Of a DNA stretch of 30,854 nt, positions 19,646 through 28,672 are shown one piece after another; the first letter of the stretch is position 1, and each line of letters starts with the position of its first letter. Below the pieces are notes generated by a model, which worked only from the letters and a program-made list of their open reading frames with translations, had not been told where the DNA came from and searched no databases. Both the position numbers and the translations under genes were made by a program. This DNA is from Solimonas_A sp035476855 (GTDB taxonomy: Bacteria; Pseudomonadota; Gammaproteobacteria; Nevskiales; Nevskiaceae): the NCBI GenBank assembly GCA_035476855.1, contig DATILC010000374.1, forward strand, positions 1 to 30,854, given 5' to 3'.

Positions 19646-21982
19646 GTGTCCAACGAACTGCATGCGGCATATCTGGAGCTGGTCGACGAACTCAAGGTCG
19701 CGGAGGAGCGCCTGCGTACTGCCGAGCCACCGCTGGACGAATCCGAGACGGTGGAGGGCTATCGCTGGATCTTCAGCCTGCTTGCCGCGGCGCTGGACGC
19801 CTACGTCTGGGCCGACACCGGACGTCCGCGCTTCACCGACATCGCCGGCCCCTACCGCAAGTGGGGCGGCGACAATGCCGACGCTTTCTACCAGTTCCTG
19901 CCGGTCGATCCGCTCAGGACCTACCGCGTCACGGTGCATCCGGGCGACACCGTCTACATGTCGCTGACCATCTACGGCGGCCCCGATGACGGGCGCTACT
20001 CGACGCGGATCGTCGGCATTGCCAACAACCGCACGATGCAGCCCTCGGCCGATGGCTCCTATGAGCTGTGGCTGAGCCCCAATCCCCAGCCCGGCAAGAA
20101 CTGGCTCAAGCTCGAGCCGGATTCCGTGGCCGGCCTGACCCGCGATTACCTCAGGGATCCGGGCAAAGACAAGCGCGCGACCTGGACCGTCGAGGCGATG
20201 GATCCGCCGGCGGCGAAGCAGGACGACATCAAGACGCTGGTGAAGCGCTTCCGCGCCGCCAGGGTCTGGCTCAACGAGCAGGCGCAGATGTGCCCGGTGC
20301 GTATCGCCGCGATCAACGAGGTGCAGGAACCGTATCCGGTGCCCAAGGAGACCTTCGGCTGGTCGGCCGGCGATGCCTCCTACGCCATTGGCAGCTTCGA
20401 ACTCGAACCGGACCAGACCCTGCTGATCGAGGGCCGCTCACCCGAGTGCGCGTTCTGGAACCTGTGCCTGTGGAACCCCTTCCTCCACACCTACGACTAC
20501 GCCTATGACCGCGTGACGATCAACACCTCGCAGGTCCAGTACGAGGCGGACGGCTCCTGGAAGATCTACGTCTCCGCCAGGGACCCGGGCAAGCCGAACT
20601 GGGTCTCCACGCAGGGCCACCGGCGCGGCCTGCTGTGGTTCCGCTGGTTCCTGCCCAGCGACGCGGTGCAGAAGCCGAAGACCACGGTCTTGGGGGCGGG
20701 CCTGGTCCCGGTGCAGGTCAAGCAGGCCGAGCGGCCGGCCGCGATCCAGCTCGATGACCTGGGCGATCCGAAGTTCCCGATGATGATGCGGCCGATCATC
20801 AAGATGCTGGGCCTCAAGGCCAGCGGCAGCGTGTTCACGCCGGAAGCCTACTGCGAAGCGGCAGTGAAGCAGACCAAGCTGAAGAACTTCGGCGACATGG
20901 GCTTCATGAAGCGGCTCGACGTGCTGTGCCGCTCCTTCCGCGAGGAATCCAATCTCTCGGGCCTGGGCAAGCTCAACGCCTGGGAAGGCACCCTGCAGCC
21001 GCTGCGCAACCGCCTGCTGCTGGAGGACCTCTACGCCCGCCACCCGGAGATCGAGAACGAGAAGATCGAGAACCCGATCATCATCTGCGGCATGGCGCGC
21101 ACCGGCACCACGCATCTGTTCAACATGCTGTCGGCCGATCCCTCGCTGCGCCACCTGCCCTACTGGGAAAGTCTCGAGCCTTTCATAGCGGATTCGGAAC
21201 GTCCGGCCGAAGGCAAGAAAGATCCGCGCATCGGTCGCGCAAGCCAGGCCTGCAGCTTCATCGACGGCCTGATGCCGAACTTCAAGCGCATGCACGAGAT
21301 GACCTGGGACCATGCGCACGAGGAGATCCAGTTGATGGCGCTGGATATCGCCGGCATGTTCTTCGAGACCATGACGCAGGTGCCTGGCTACCGCGACCTG
21401 TACAAGTCCACGGACCAGACGCCCTCGTACATGTATCTGCGGCGGGTCCTCAAGGCCCTGAGCTGGTCGCGCGGCAGCGGCAAGCGCTGGGTGCTGAAGA
21501 CGCCGCAGCATCTGGAACAGCTGGGGCCGATGATGAAGGCCTTCCCGGACGCCACGGTGATCATCACCCACCGCGATCCGGTGGCAGTCACGGCGTCGAT
21601 GTGCACGATGATGGCGTACACGCGGCGCATGAGTCAGGCCAAGCCGGATGTGAAAGCTGTTGCGGCCTACTGGGCGCAGCGCTCCCACGATCTGATGAGC
21701 AGCTGCCTGCGCGATCGCGACACGCTGCCGGCGGACCGCACGCTGGATGTGCGCTTCGAGGACTTCACCCGCGACGAGTCCGGCACCATCAAGCGCATCT
21801 ACCAGCTCGCGAAGCACCCTTACGAAGGCGGGGCGCAGAACAAGATGGCGGAGTACTCGGCGGCAAATCCGCGCGGGCGCCACGGCGCGGTGAACTACGA
21901 TCTCGCGGCCCTGGGGCTCAATGCCGGAGAGATCCGCGAACGCCTGCGGCCGTACTCCGAGCGCTTCGGCCTCGGCAGCTAA
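19646..21982 (+). CDS. DUF1214-sulfotransferase fusion protein
   Basis: The 778-aa protein joins two modules. Residues about 1-350 match the DUF1214-type beta domain (GSFELEPDQTLLIEGRSPEC, WKIYVSARDPGKPNW). Residues about 470-770 are a PAPS-dependent sulfotransferase (Sulfotransfer_3). The 5'-phosphosulfate loop is CGMARTGTTHLFNML near 478-490 and the 3'-phosphate segment is VIITHRDPVAVTASM near residue 640. The C-terminus YSERFGLGS is typical. The enzyme would move sulfate from PAPS to a hydroxyl of an acceptor, perhaps a lipid or sterol. It starts with GTG, with GAGGAA 5 nt upstream. A GH5 lipoprotein gene follows after 47 nt. No signal peptide is seen, so it is cytoplasmic. Confidence 0.85.
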   Translation: MSNELHAAYLELVDELKVAEERLRTAEPPLDESETVEGYRWIFSLLAAALDAYVWADTGRPRFTDIAGPYRKWGGDNADAFYQFLPVDPLRTYRVTVHPGDTVYMSLTIYGGPDDGRYSTRIVGIANNRTMQPSADGSYELWLSPNPQPGKNWLKLEPDSVAGLTRDYLRDPGKDKRATWTVEAMDPPAAKQDDIKTLVKRFRAARVWLNEQAQMCPVRIAAINEVQEPYPVPKETFGWSAGDASYAIGSFELEPDQTLLIEGRSPECAFWNLCLWNPFLHTYDYAYDRVTINTSQVQYEADGSWKIYVSARDPGKPNWVSTQGHRRGLLWFRWFLPSDAVQKPKTTVLGAGLVPVQVKQAERPAAIQLDDLGDPKFPMMMRPIIKMLGLKASGSVFTPEAYCEAAVKQTKLKNFGDMGFMKRLDVLCRSFREESNLSGLGKLNAWEGTLQPLRNRLLLEDLYARHPEIENEKIENPIIICGMARTGTTHLFNMLSADPSLRHLPYWESLEPFIADSERPAEGKKDPRIGRASQACSFIDGLMPNFKRMHEMTWDHAHEEIQLMALDIAGMFFETMTQVPGYRDLYKSTDQTPSYMYLRRVLKALSWSRGSGKRWVLKTPQHLEQLGPMMKAFPDATVIITHRDPVAVTASMCTMMAYTRRMSQAKPDVKAVAAYWAQRSHDLMSSCLRDRDTLPADRTLDVRFEDFTRDESGTIKRIYQLAKHPYEGGAQNKMAEYSAANPRGRHGAVNYDLAALGLNAGEIRERLRPYSERFGLGS

Positions 21983-22029
21983 GGCCGACAACAAAACAAG
22001 AACACGACATGCAATCTGGAGGAGAGGAC

Positions 22030-23556
22030 ATGGGTAGCAACAAGCTGAAAGTCACCCGCAACGCGCTGCTGGGCGCGTTGGCGGGCTTGGCCATCGCAGG
22101 ACTCAGTGCCTGCGGCTCGGGCTCTGGTACGTCGTCGTCGGCCGACACCGCCGCCACCATTCCGGCCGCCAAGAAACTGAGCCGCAACGGCCGCTGGTTC
22201 ACCGACGAGCAGGGTCGAGTCGTGGTCATCCACGGCACCAACATGATCAACAAGCTACCACCGTACAAACCCGAGGCACTGGGTTTCGGCGAGAAGGACC
22301 TGCGCTTCCTGGCAGAGAATGGCTTCAACGGCATCCGCCTGGGCTTCAGCTGGGCCGGCGTCGAGCCCGAGCCGGGCCAGTACGATGATGCCTACATCGA
22401 CCACATCGTCGCGCTGGCCGCGGCGGCGGCGCGCCACGGCATGCTGCCGGTGGTGAATTTCCATCAGGATGGCTACAGCGAGAAGTACGGCGGCAACGGC
22501 GCGCCGGACTGGGCCAACATCGATTTCGGCGTCCCGGGATCACCGCTGCCACCGCCAGCGAATGTGCTGCCGGGCGCGGCCGTGGCCAACGAGAACTTCT
22601 GGCTGAATGCCGCGGCACCGGACGGCATCGGCTTGCAGGATCACTATGCCGCGGCCTGGAAGCATGTCGCCGAGCGCTTCAGGAACGATCCGCACACCGT
22701 CTTCGAGCTCTACAACGAGCCTTCGCCGGGCATTGTCGACGTGGCCGTGTGCCCACTGTCGACCGGCTGCCCTGAATTCGATATCGGCAAGCTGGCGCCG
22801 TTCAACCTCAAGGTGCTGCAGGCGGTCCGACAGGTCGATCCGGCACGACTGACCTTCGTCGAACCCAATGCCTTCTTCGGCCTGGGCTCGGCGCGGACTT
22901 GGTTGCCCGCCACGGGCGACCCGCAGGTCGGCTTTGCCTTCCACAACTACTGCGCACTGGGCCTGGTCCCGCTGCCCCTGCCTGCAGCCACCTGCGAGCT
23001 GCTGACCAACCTCACCCTGAGCAACGCACAGGACCATTTCGACAGGACCGGCGAAGCGCTGCTGATGAACGAGTTCGGCGCCTTCAACACCGACGAGGTG
23101 GTGGCCGCACTGCTGGACCGCTCGGACGAGATGATGCTGAGCTGGATGCACTGGGCCTACTGGGCGCAGGACTTCGGCGAAGAAGCGACCTACGGCCTGG
23201 TCAACGATCCGGCCGAGGCGCCGGAGGGCGACAACGTCAAGCAGGGCTTGCTCACAGTGCTGACCCGGCCGTCGCCGCGCGTCGTTGCCGGTACGCCGCA
23301 GGGGTGGCGCTGGGACGCATCCGCGTCAACCTTCGAGGCGCGTTACTCGACCGCCCGCGCCGACGGCAGCGGTGATTTTCCGGCCGGCGCGAGCTCGGAC
23401 TTCTTCATCCATCCGCGCTTCTTCCCCGCGGGCTACCAGGTGCAGGTCAGCGGCGGCAAGGTCACTTCGTCCAGGAACGCGCAGCGGCTGAGCATCGCTG
23501 CCCTGCCCGGGGCGGATGAGGTCACCCTCAGCGTGACGCCGGCGGCAGCCAACTGA
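22030..23556 (+). CDS. GH5 glycosidase lipoprotein, endoglycoceramidase-like
   Basis: The 508-aa protein has a lipoprotein signal (LAGLAIAGLSACGSG; lipidated Cys near residue 29), so it is membrane-anchored outside the cytoplasm. Residues about 50-400 form a GH5 barrel: NFHQDGYSEKYGGNGAPDW, the acid/base E230 in ELYNEPSPG, and the nucleophile E348 in LLMNEFGAF. The HQD.YS and NEP motifs and the 118-residue gap between the two Glu match endoglycoceramidases, which release glycans from glycosphingolipids; the Rhodococcus enzyme has E233/E351. A C-terminal beta domain (about 410-508) is also typical. The ATG at 22030 has GGAGGAG upstream; an ATG at 22009 is less likely. It is co-transcribed with the sulfotransferase gene. 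Confidence 0.8.
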   Translation: MGSNKLKVTRNALLGALAGLAIAGLSACGSGSGTSSSADTAATIPAAKKLSRNGRWFTDEQGRVVVIHGTNMINKLPPYKPEALGFGEKDLRFLAENGFNGIRLGFSWAGVEPEPGQYDDAYIDHIVALAAAAARHGMLPVVNFHQDGYSEKYGGNGAPDWANIDFGVPGSPLPPPANVLPGAAVANENFWLNAAAPDGIGLQDHYAAAWKHVAERFRNDPHTVFELYNEPSPGIVDVAVCPLSTGCPEFDIGKLAPFNLKVLQAVRQVDPARLTFVEPNAFFGLGSARTWLPATGDPQVGFAFHNYCALGLVPLPLPAATCELLTNLTLSNAQDHFDRTGEALLMNEFGAFNTDEVVAALLDRSDEMMLSWMHWAYWAQDFGEEATYGLVNDPAEAPEGDNVKQGLLTVLTRPSPRVVAGTPQGWRWDASASTFEARYSTARADGSGDFPAGASSDFFIHPRFFPAGYQVQVSGGKVTSSRNAQRLSIAALPGADEVTLSVTPAAAN

Positions 23557-23565
23557 AGGCACCGG

Positions 23566-23603
23566 CCGGGTGGCTGACCGGATCGTTCCGGTCCGCCACC
23601 CGG
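23566..23603. terminator. Bidirectional stem-loop between convergent genes
   Basis: CCGGGTGGC-T-GACCGGA and TCCGGTC-C-GCCACCCGG form a stem of about 16 base pairs with one mismatch and a TCGT loop. It starts 9 nt past the GH5 stop and ends 10 nt before the stop of the leftward hydrolase. There is no T run, so it may act as a Rho-linked or RNA-protecting end for both transcripts. Confidence 0.7.
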
Positions 23604-23613
23604 GGCTGCACCG

Positions 23614-24465
23614 TCACTTGCCGATCCGGGATTGTTCAAAGGTGTTGTGGCGCAACAGGAACTCCCGCAATCCCTGCGTGAATGCCTCGCGCGTCAGCAG
23701 ACTGATGTGATCTTCCGATTCGATCCGGATCATCTCCACCGAGGGATTGATCGTCACCAGCCGCTCGACGGTGTCATTGGGGTCATCCTCCTCTCCGCCC
23801 CTCATGCCCAGCAGCGGCAGCTTCAGGGCAGCGGCCTGCTGTTCGGTGACCGCCAGGTCCTTCAGGTTTCGCGCTGCCAGAACCGCGGCAACAGGATCGC
23901 TCCCTGTTTGCGGCTTGCCGGCCGCACCGAAGAACGCCTTCGTCCGTTCCCAGGCAGAGATGCCCCTGATCAGCCAGCCGATCAGGGTCAGTTCCCTGCG
24001 GGAGAACAGGCCATTGCCGATGGTCACGCCGGAATGGAAGCGCTCGGGATGACGGGCGACCAGGTACATCGCCACGATGCCGCCCATCGAGTGGCCCACC
24101 AGATGCGCCTTGCGGATCTGCAGCCGGTCCATCAGGTTCAGGACGTCGTTCGCCATGTGCTCGCCGTAGGCATCGCCGTCGTGGGGCTTGTCGGATCGAC
24201 CAAAGCCCCGCTGGTCGACGCCCAGCACCCGGAACTCCTTGCTCAGGACATCCCCGGTCCGGCCCAGATGGCTTTCATAGGTCCCGCCCAGGCCATGCAG
24301 GAAAATCACCGGCACGCCTGAACCGTAATCGGTGTAGGCAATGCTGGAGCCGTCAGACTTGAAGAACCGGTAATCGTGGGCGGATGCCGGCAGCGGCGCG
24401 ATGAGCAGCAGGAAGCCCAGCCAAAGGGGCGCAGTCCTGATTTTCGAGCGGGCTGGATGGAACAC
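23614..24465 (-). CDS. Exported alpha/beta hydrolase
   Basis: The 283-aa protein has a Sec signal (TAPLWLGFLLLIAPLPASA, cleavage near residue 32) and an alpha/beta-hydrolase fold. FLHGLGGTYESH gives the oxyanion region, GVDQRGFGRSDKP is the usual strand-turn, and the nucleophile is S126 in VGHSMGG. The late ESEDHISLL supplies the catalytic His. It is a periplasmic esterase, lipase or related enzyme; the substrate is unknown. I chose GTG at 24465 (GGGAG about 8 nt upstream). A longer ATG reading from 24573 runs through a hairpin repeat and is unlikely. It is convergent with the GH5 gene. Confidence 0.85.
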   Translation of the reverse strand: MFHPARSKIRTAPLWLGFLLLIAPLPASAHDYRFFKSDGSSIAYTDYGSGVPVIFLHGLGGTYESHLGRTGDVLSKEFRVLGVDQRGFGRSDKPHDGDAYGEHMANDVLNLMDRLQIRKAHLVGHSMGGIVAMYLVARHPERFHSGVTIGNGLFSRRELTLIGWLIRGISAWERTKAFFGAAGKPQTGSDPVAAVLAARNLKDLAVTEQQAAALKLPLLGMRGGEEDDPNDTVERLVTINPSVEMIRIESEDHISLLTREAFTQGLREFLLRHNTFEQSRIGK

Positions 24466-24533
24466 CGCGTTGTCTCCCAAAAAATTGGTTCTTCTCCGAT
24501 GCGCAGGGACTGAATCCACGCCGCCTGAGCCCT

Positions 24534-24565
24534 TCTCCCTCTCCCCGCAAGCGGGGAGAGGGAGA
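24534..24565. terminator. CCCCGC-rich intergenic hairpin
   Basis: CTCCCTCTCCCCGC and GCGGGGAGAGGGAG (24535-24564) are perfect 14-bp arms around an AA centre; the outermost pair adds a 15th. It starts 25 nt past the stop of the leftward LVIVD gene and lacks a T run. The motif is of a kind widely dispersed between genes in proteobacteria, so it is either a repeat or a transcript-end hairpin, or both. Confidence 0.6.
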
Positions 24566-24589
24566 GATTTCATAGCCGGCCCCGGTCCG

Positions 24590-26002
24590 CTACCAGACCC
24601 CGTTGGTCACCCTCACCACATAGAACCCGCTGTTCGCATCGCTGTACCAGATCTCCTTGCGCTCCGGCACGAAGGCGGGGCTGGACACGGCGTTGTGGTT
24701 GGCGCCGCCGGGCGTCGGCGGATTGAAGTAGGCAACTTCCTTCGGGTGGTAGACGTCACGGATGTCGAACACGCGCAGGCCCGACAGGATCATGCTGCAG
24801 GCGACGATGGTCGGATCGACGCGCGTCGGCAGATTGCAGTAATGGCCGGCGTAGCCGCCGATGATGCTGGACCCGCCCGGATCGTCGCCGACGGTCGCGC
24901 GGTTCTCCGGCTCGTGCACCTCCAGCCTGACCTGCGAGATCACCTTGGGCCGGGTCTCGTCACCGATGTCGATGATTCGCGCCGCGCCGACATTGTCGCC
25001 ATTGGCCGCCGGGAAGCCGCGCGTCTCGTTGCTCGCGAACTCGTCGATCTCCAGCACGTAGGGCTTGCCGTTGCGCGTGAACGGAATGGCGTTCTGCGGG
25101 ATGCTGATGTTGTCCCAGTTCAGCCGCGAGATCTCGCGGACCTGCGGATTGTCCTTGCGCGCCTGCACCTCGGACACGTCGAGGATGATCAGGCCGGCGC
25201 CGGTGAAGCTGCCGGCGGCGACATAGGCACGGTTGCCGTCGGCGCTGATCGACAGGCCGTGCGAGCGGTAGTTGGTGGTCAGCAGCCTGCGCGGCTGCGA
25301 AGGGTCGGAGATGTCCACCGCAGACAGCGTCGGCGTACCGGGGGACGAGGTGTAGAAGGTCTTGCCGTCGGGCGCCATGCCGCTTTCGTGGCCCAGCACG
25401 CCGACCAGCGCGGAGGCGCGCAACTGGGGATCGCGGCAATCCTCGGAGAGATCGTAGACATCGACGACGCCGGGATAGGCCGCGATGTTGCCCATCACCG
25501 CGGCGAGCACGCCGGCCTCCTGCGAGACCAGCAGCGATTCGTGCGGCGACAGCATCGCCGGCGTCACCAGGCGCGTGGTCATCACCGGGTGGACGGGATC
25601 GCTCATGTCCAGCACGTTCACGCCGACGCTCATGTCCAGCACGCTGGTCGGGAACAGCGTCGTGGTGTCGTAGTACGCGCACTCGCGGCCGGCCTTGTCG
25701 ACGTAGCGCTCCACCTTGAAGCCGGCCACGCTGCTGATCGCGTTCGGCGTGGTGTAGGAGCCGACCAGTTCGGTGTTGCAGGTGTAGCCCTCGGCAGCGC
25801 GGCCGCTGTCGTGGTCCTCGGCCGTGATGCGGCCCTGCATGCCGGTTTCCGGCCGCGAGCCGGGACCGCAGGCCGCCTTGGGGGCGGCACCGGTGTGGCC
25901 GCCGGTGTCCGGCGAGGATGGAGCATCGCCGCTGCGGCTGCCGCAGGCGACGAGCGCAAGCACAGCTGTGGCAATCAGCGCGGTGTACAGGAATGGCTTC
26001 AT
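24590..26002 (-). CDS. LVIVD-repeat-type propeller lipoprotein
   Basis: The 470-aa protein has a lipoprotein signal (ALIATAVLALVACGS; lipidated Cys near residue 20). The mature part contains repeated strand motifs of the type GV.VLDMSDP, GVVDVYDLS, LSAVDISDPSQP, LIILDVSEV, ARIIDIGDETRP and LRVFDIRD. These match LVIVD-repeat (PF08309) beta-propellers. Several Cys residues and a GANHNAVSSP segment occur near the end. It would sit on the outer or inner membrane surface; no enzymatic residue is clear. The ATG at 26002 has GGGGGAGAG upstream and a good promoter at 26034-26062. REP copy 3 lies just before that promoter. The ligand is unknown. Confidence 0.78.
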   Translation of the reverse strand: MKPFLYTALIATAVLALVACGSRSGDAPSSPDTGGHTGAAPKAACGPGSRPETGMQGRITAEDHDSGRAAEGYTCNTELVGSYTTPNAISSVAGFKVERYVDKAGRECAYYDTTTLFPTSVLDMSVGVNVLDMSDPVHPVMTTRLVTPAMLSPHESLLVSQEAGVLAAVMGNIAAYPGVVDVYDLSEDCRDPQLRASALVGVLGHESGMAPDGKTFYTSSPGTPTLSAVDISDPSQPRRLLTTNYRSHGLSISADGNRAYVAAGSFTGAGLIILDVSEVQARKDNPQVREISRLNWDNISIPQNAIPFTRNGKPYVLEIDEFASNETRGFPAANGDNVGAARIIDIGDETRPKVISQVRLEVHEPENRATVGDDPGGSSIIGGYAGHYCNLPTRVDPTIVACSMILSGLRVFDIRDVYHPKEVAYFNPPTPGGANHNAVSSPAFVPERKEIWYSDANSGFYVVRVTNGVW

Positions 26003-26033
26003 GACGCGGTTCTCTCCCCCATTTGCGGGAAAG

Positions 26034-26062
26034 ACCATACTCCGTCGCCGGAGATTTGTGAA
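26034..26062 (-). promoter_or_regulatory. Sigma70-type promoter of the LVIVD lipoprotein gene
   Basis: On the minus strand TTCACA (26057-26062, 5 of 6 to the -35 box), a 17-bp spacer and TATGGT (26034-26039, 4 of 6) lie 31-60 nt before the start codon. The transcript would begin near 26027. A small inverted repeat, CTCCG-TCGC-CGGAG, fills part of the spacer. Confidence 0.6.
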
Positions 26063-26093
26063 CAACACTGATGGATAGCGTTGGCCGGGCCCA

Positions 26094-26241
26094 GGGCAAC
26101 TCTGATCAAGTTGCCGTTCGCCCTGAGCCTGTCGAAGGGCGGGCGGCAACTCGTTGACCGGCGGCGGGAAAAGTCCGCCCGTGCTTCGATCCTTCGACAG
26201 GCTCAGGACTTCAGCACGAACGGACTTTTTCAGAGCTTCCC
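26094..26241 (+). repeat. REP-bearing composite repeat, copy 3
   Basis: This copy has the orientation and layout of copy 2. The left terminal repeat GGGCAACTCTGA (26094-26105) differs at two bases from the right one, TCAGAGCTTCCC (26230-26241). The left hairpin (GTTGCCG..CGGCAAC) and right hairpin (AAGTCCG..CGGACTT) are present. The right loop carries an insertion (CTTCGATCCTTCGACAGG..GGACTTCAGCACG), as if part of a REP core was duplicated. It ends against the stop codon of the leftward molybdopterin oxidoreductase and starts about 30 bp from the LVIVD gene's -35 box. Confidence 0.85.
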
Positions 26242-28473
26242 TAGGCGTGAGCACTCTCGGCGATACCGGTCCAGCTGCCGGCATCGATCGGCCCGGCAGC
26301 CGGTTCGATGCGCACGGGAATGCCCGTCAGGTGCGCCATGCCGGAGACCGACTCGATCGCCTCCGGTCCGTCTGCCGACAGCAGGTTGACGTTGGCGCCG
26401 CCGAGCTTGCTGGCGATGCCCAAGCCGCGGGCATGCTGGTGGCCCCAGCCATGCGGCACCGCCACCGTGCCGGGCATCAACGTATCGAGCAGCTTCACCG
26501 GCAGGCGGATGGTGTTGGTGCGCGAGTGGATGTCTGCCGCGGACTTCTCCGCCAGGCCCTTGGCCTGCGCATCGTCGGGATGCATGTACAGGTAGTTGGT
26601 CTGGCCCATCTCGCCGTTGGTGAGCTCGGCGATGTTCTGCGTCCAGGAGTTGTGCGTGCTGTGCATGCGCTTGGAGATCAGGCGCAGTTCGCCGCGCGCG
26701 TAGCTGGCGCTCTCCTCGGCGAAGATCGTCTCCAGCCGCACGGTCTGCTGCATCAGCATGTCCGGCGCCAGGTGCACCTTGCCGTCGTCGGTGACCACGC
26801 GCTGGCCGAGGTAGCTGGCGGGCTTCGGGCCACCACGCCAGGGCAGGCCCTGCGGTGCCTTCACCAGATCGCGGAAGCGACCGGCCTTGCTGGCGCGCAG
26901 GATCAGGTCGAGGATCAGCGCGATCGGCAGCGAGGGCTGGCGGCCGCGGCGGAACGGCGCATTGCCCCAGAGCATCAGCTGCATGATCCACTGCAGGGGC
27001 TTGGCGCCGAACAGGCTGATGCCGCAGGCCCGCGCCAGCTGCGTGTAGATCGTGGCCTCGTCGCGCTGTTCGCCGGTCGGCTCGACGATCGCATCGGTTG
27101 CCGCGATGTAGGAGCGCGACTGCATGCCTAGGAACAGCGGGAACACGAAAGGCAGGTCGGCGCGCTCCAGTGGCGAGGTCGCCGGCAGCACGTAGTGCGC
27201 GAGGCTGGCGGTCTCGTTGAGGTAGATGTCGGTGACCACCAGCAGTTCCAGCTCGCCCAGCGCGCGACGCAGGCGCGCGGAGTTGGGCATGGTCATCAGC
27301 GGATTGCCGCCGGTGACGAACAGCGCCTTGATCTGCTCCGTGCCCGGCTTGAGGATTTCGTCGGCGAGGATGCCGCCGGGGAAGCCGCCATTGAGTTCGC
27401 GGAAGCTGCCGACGCGCGAGCGCCGCAGGCGCTGGAACAGGCCTTCCTTCTTCGCATAGGCGGCGAAGTCGAACAGGCCCTCGCCCAGCAGTACGCCGCC
27501 CTGGCGGTCGAGGTTGCCGCTGATGGCATTGATCACGTCCGCGAGCCACTGCGCCTGCGTGCCGTGCCGCCCCATGCCCAGGCCGGTGCCGGTGACAATC
27601 GCCGAGGCGCCGGCGGCGATGTAGTCGCGCACCATGGTCTTGAGCGCGTCTGCCCCGATGCCGGTCAGCGGCGCGGTCTTGTCGGCCGGCCATTCGCGCG
27701 CGAGCTGCTCGACGGACTCCAGGCCGGTCATGTAGCGCTGCGCGCGCGCGGTCGACGCCGCCCTGCGCGAACAACTCGTGCAGGAAGGACAGGAAGAAGA
27801 ACACGTCGGTATTGGGGCGAATGAACTGGTGCGCGTCCGCCATCTTCGCGGTCTCGGTCTCGCGCGGGTCCACCACCACGATGCGGCCGCCGCGCTTGCG
27901 TACTTCCTTGAGACGCTTGCCCGGGTGCGCCACCTGCAGGAAGGTCCACTTCGACACGATCGGGTTGGTGCCGACGATCAGCATGTACTTCACATGGTCC
28001 AGGTCGACGAAGGGCTGGGTGAAGGGAAAGCCGTACATCTCGGTGGCCGCGGCGAAGCGGTTGGCGCAGTCCTGGGTCGAGGACGAGAACACGTTGTGCG
28101 AGCCCAGGCCCTTCATGAAGCCTTCGGCGAAGATCGGGTGCAACAGGCTGAAGCCCGCCGCGGTGCCGACGTACATCGAGATCGCATCGGGGCTGACCGC
28201 GCGCAGGCCTTTCACCTTGGCGCCGATCTCGGCATAGGCCTGCGCCCAGCCGATGCGCTCGTAGCGGTCGCCGACGCGCTTGAGCGGATATTGCAGGCGA
28301 TCGGGAGAGTCGTACATGCGGTGCTGGTTGAGCCCCTTCATGCAGGCGAAGCCATCGGTGCCGATGTGGTCGCGGTGCGGCTTGAGCTCCACCACCTTGC
28401 CGTGTTCCAGCTCGGCCACCAGGCCGCAGGAGGCCTCGCAGATGCGGCAGAACGTGTGTCGGGTCTGTTTCAT
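26241..28473 (-). pseudogene. Molybdopterin oxidoreductase, frameshifted
   Basis: The reading frame is split. The first part starts at 28473 (MKQTRHTFCRIC) and carries the 4Fe-4S motif C9-x2-C12-x3-C16-x27-C44 of the formate-dehydrogenase/nitrate-reductase (MopB) family. It runs in frame to about residue 241. The rest (LFVTGGNPLMTMPNSARL, VTDIYLNETASLAHYVLP, and the C-terminal molydop-binding domain with GHQHARGLGIASKLGG) is in another frame, ending at 26241. The break lies in a CGCGCGCGCG run (27741-27750); one more CG unit would restore 744 aa. It may be a real mutation or a sequencing error. There is no Tat signal, so the enzyme would be cytoplasmic. Substrate unknown. Confidence 0.85.
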
Positions 28474-28672
28474 GGACGCAGAATCTCCAGCCTGTACCCC
28501 ACCCTAGCGAGGCGAGGGGTGGGCGGACTCGTCCGCTCGGATGACTCGACACCCGGCGTGGAAGATCCAGTCCCCTGAGCAGGAATTCGGTCAGCAGATT
28601 CTGGCCCGGGCTCTCGAACAGAACGCCGCCAAACCCCGCTATCCTCCAGTCCCCTCATCAAAGGAGCGCCCC

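Noticed and set aside
20438..21994. Long leftward open frame (518 codons) opposite the sulfotransferase gene
   Set aside because: The product is rich in Arg, His and Gln with no recognisable domain, and it is a by-product of high-GC codon use on the other strand, where clear PAPS-binding motifs are read.
24466..24573. N-terminal extension of the exported alpha/beta hydrolase from ATG 24573
   Set aside because: It would translate an intergenic hairpin and place about 36 polar residues before the signal peptide; a GTG with ribosome site at 24465 fits better.
24401..26071. Long rightward open frame (556 codons) opposite the LVIVD lipoprotein gene
   Set aside because: Low-complexity Arg/His/Gly composition, no motif; the minus strand has a lipobox, repeats, ribosome site and promoter.
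27741..27750. Programmed ribosomal frameshifting in the molybdopterin oxidoreductase
   Set aside because: There is no slippery heptamer or downstream stimulatory structure, and such enzymes are not known to use it; loss of one CG unit is simpler.
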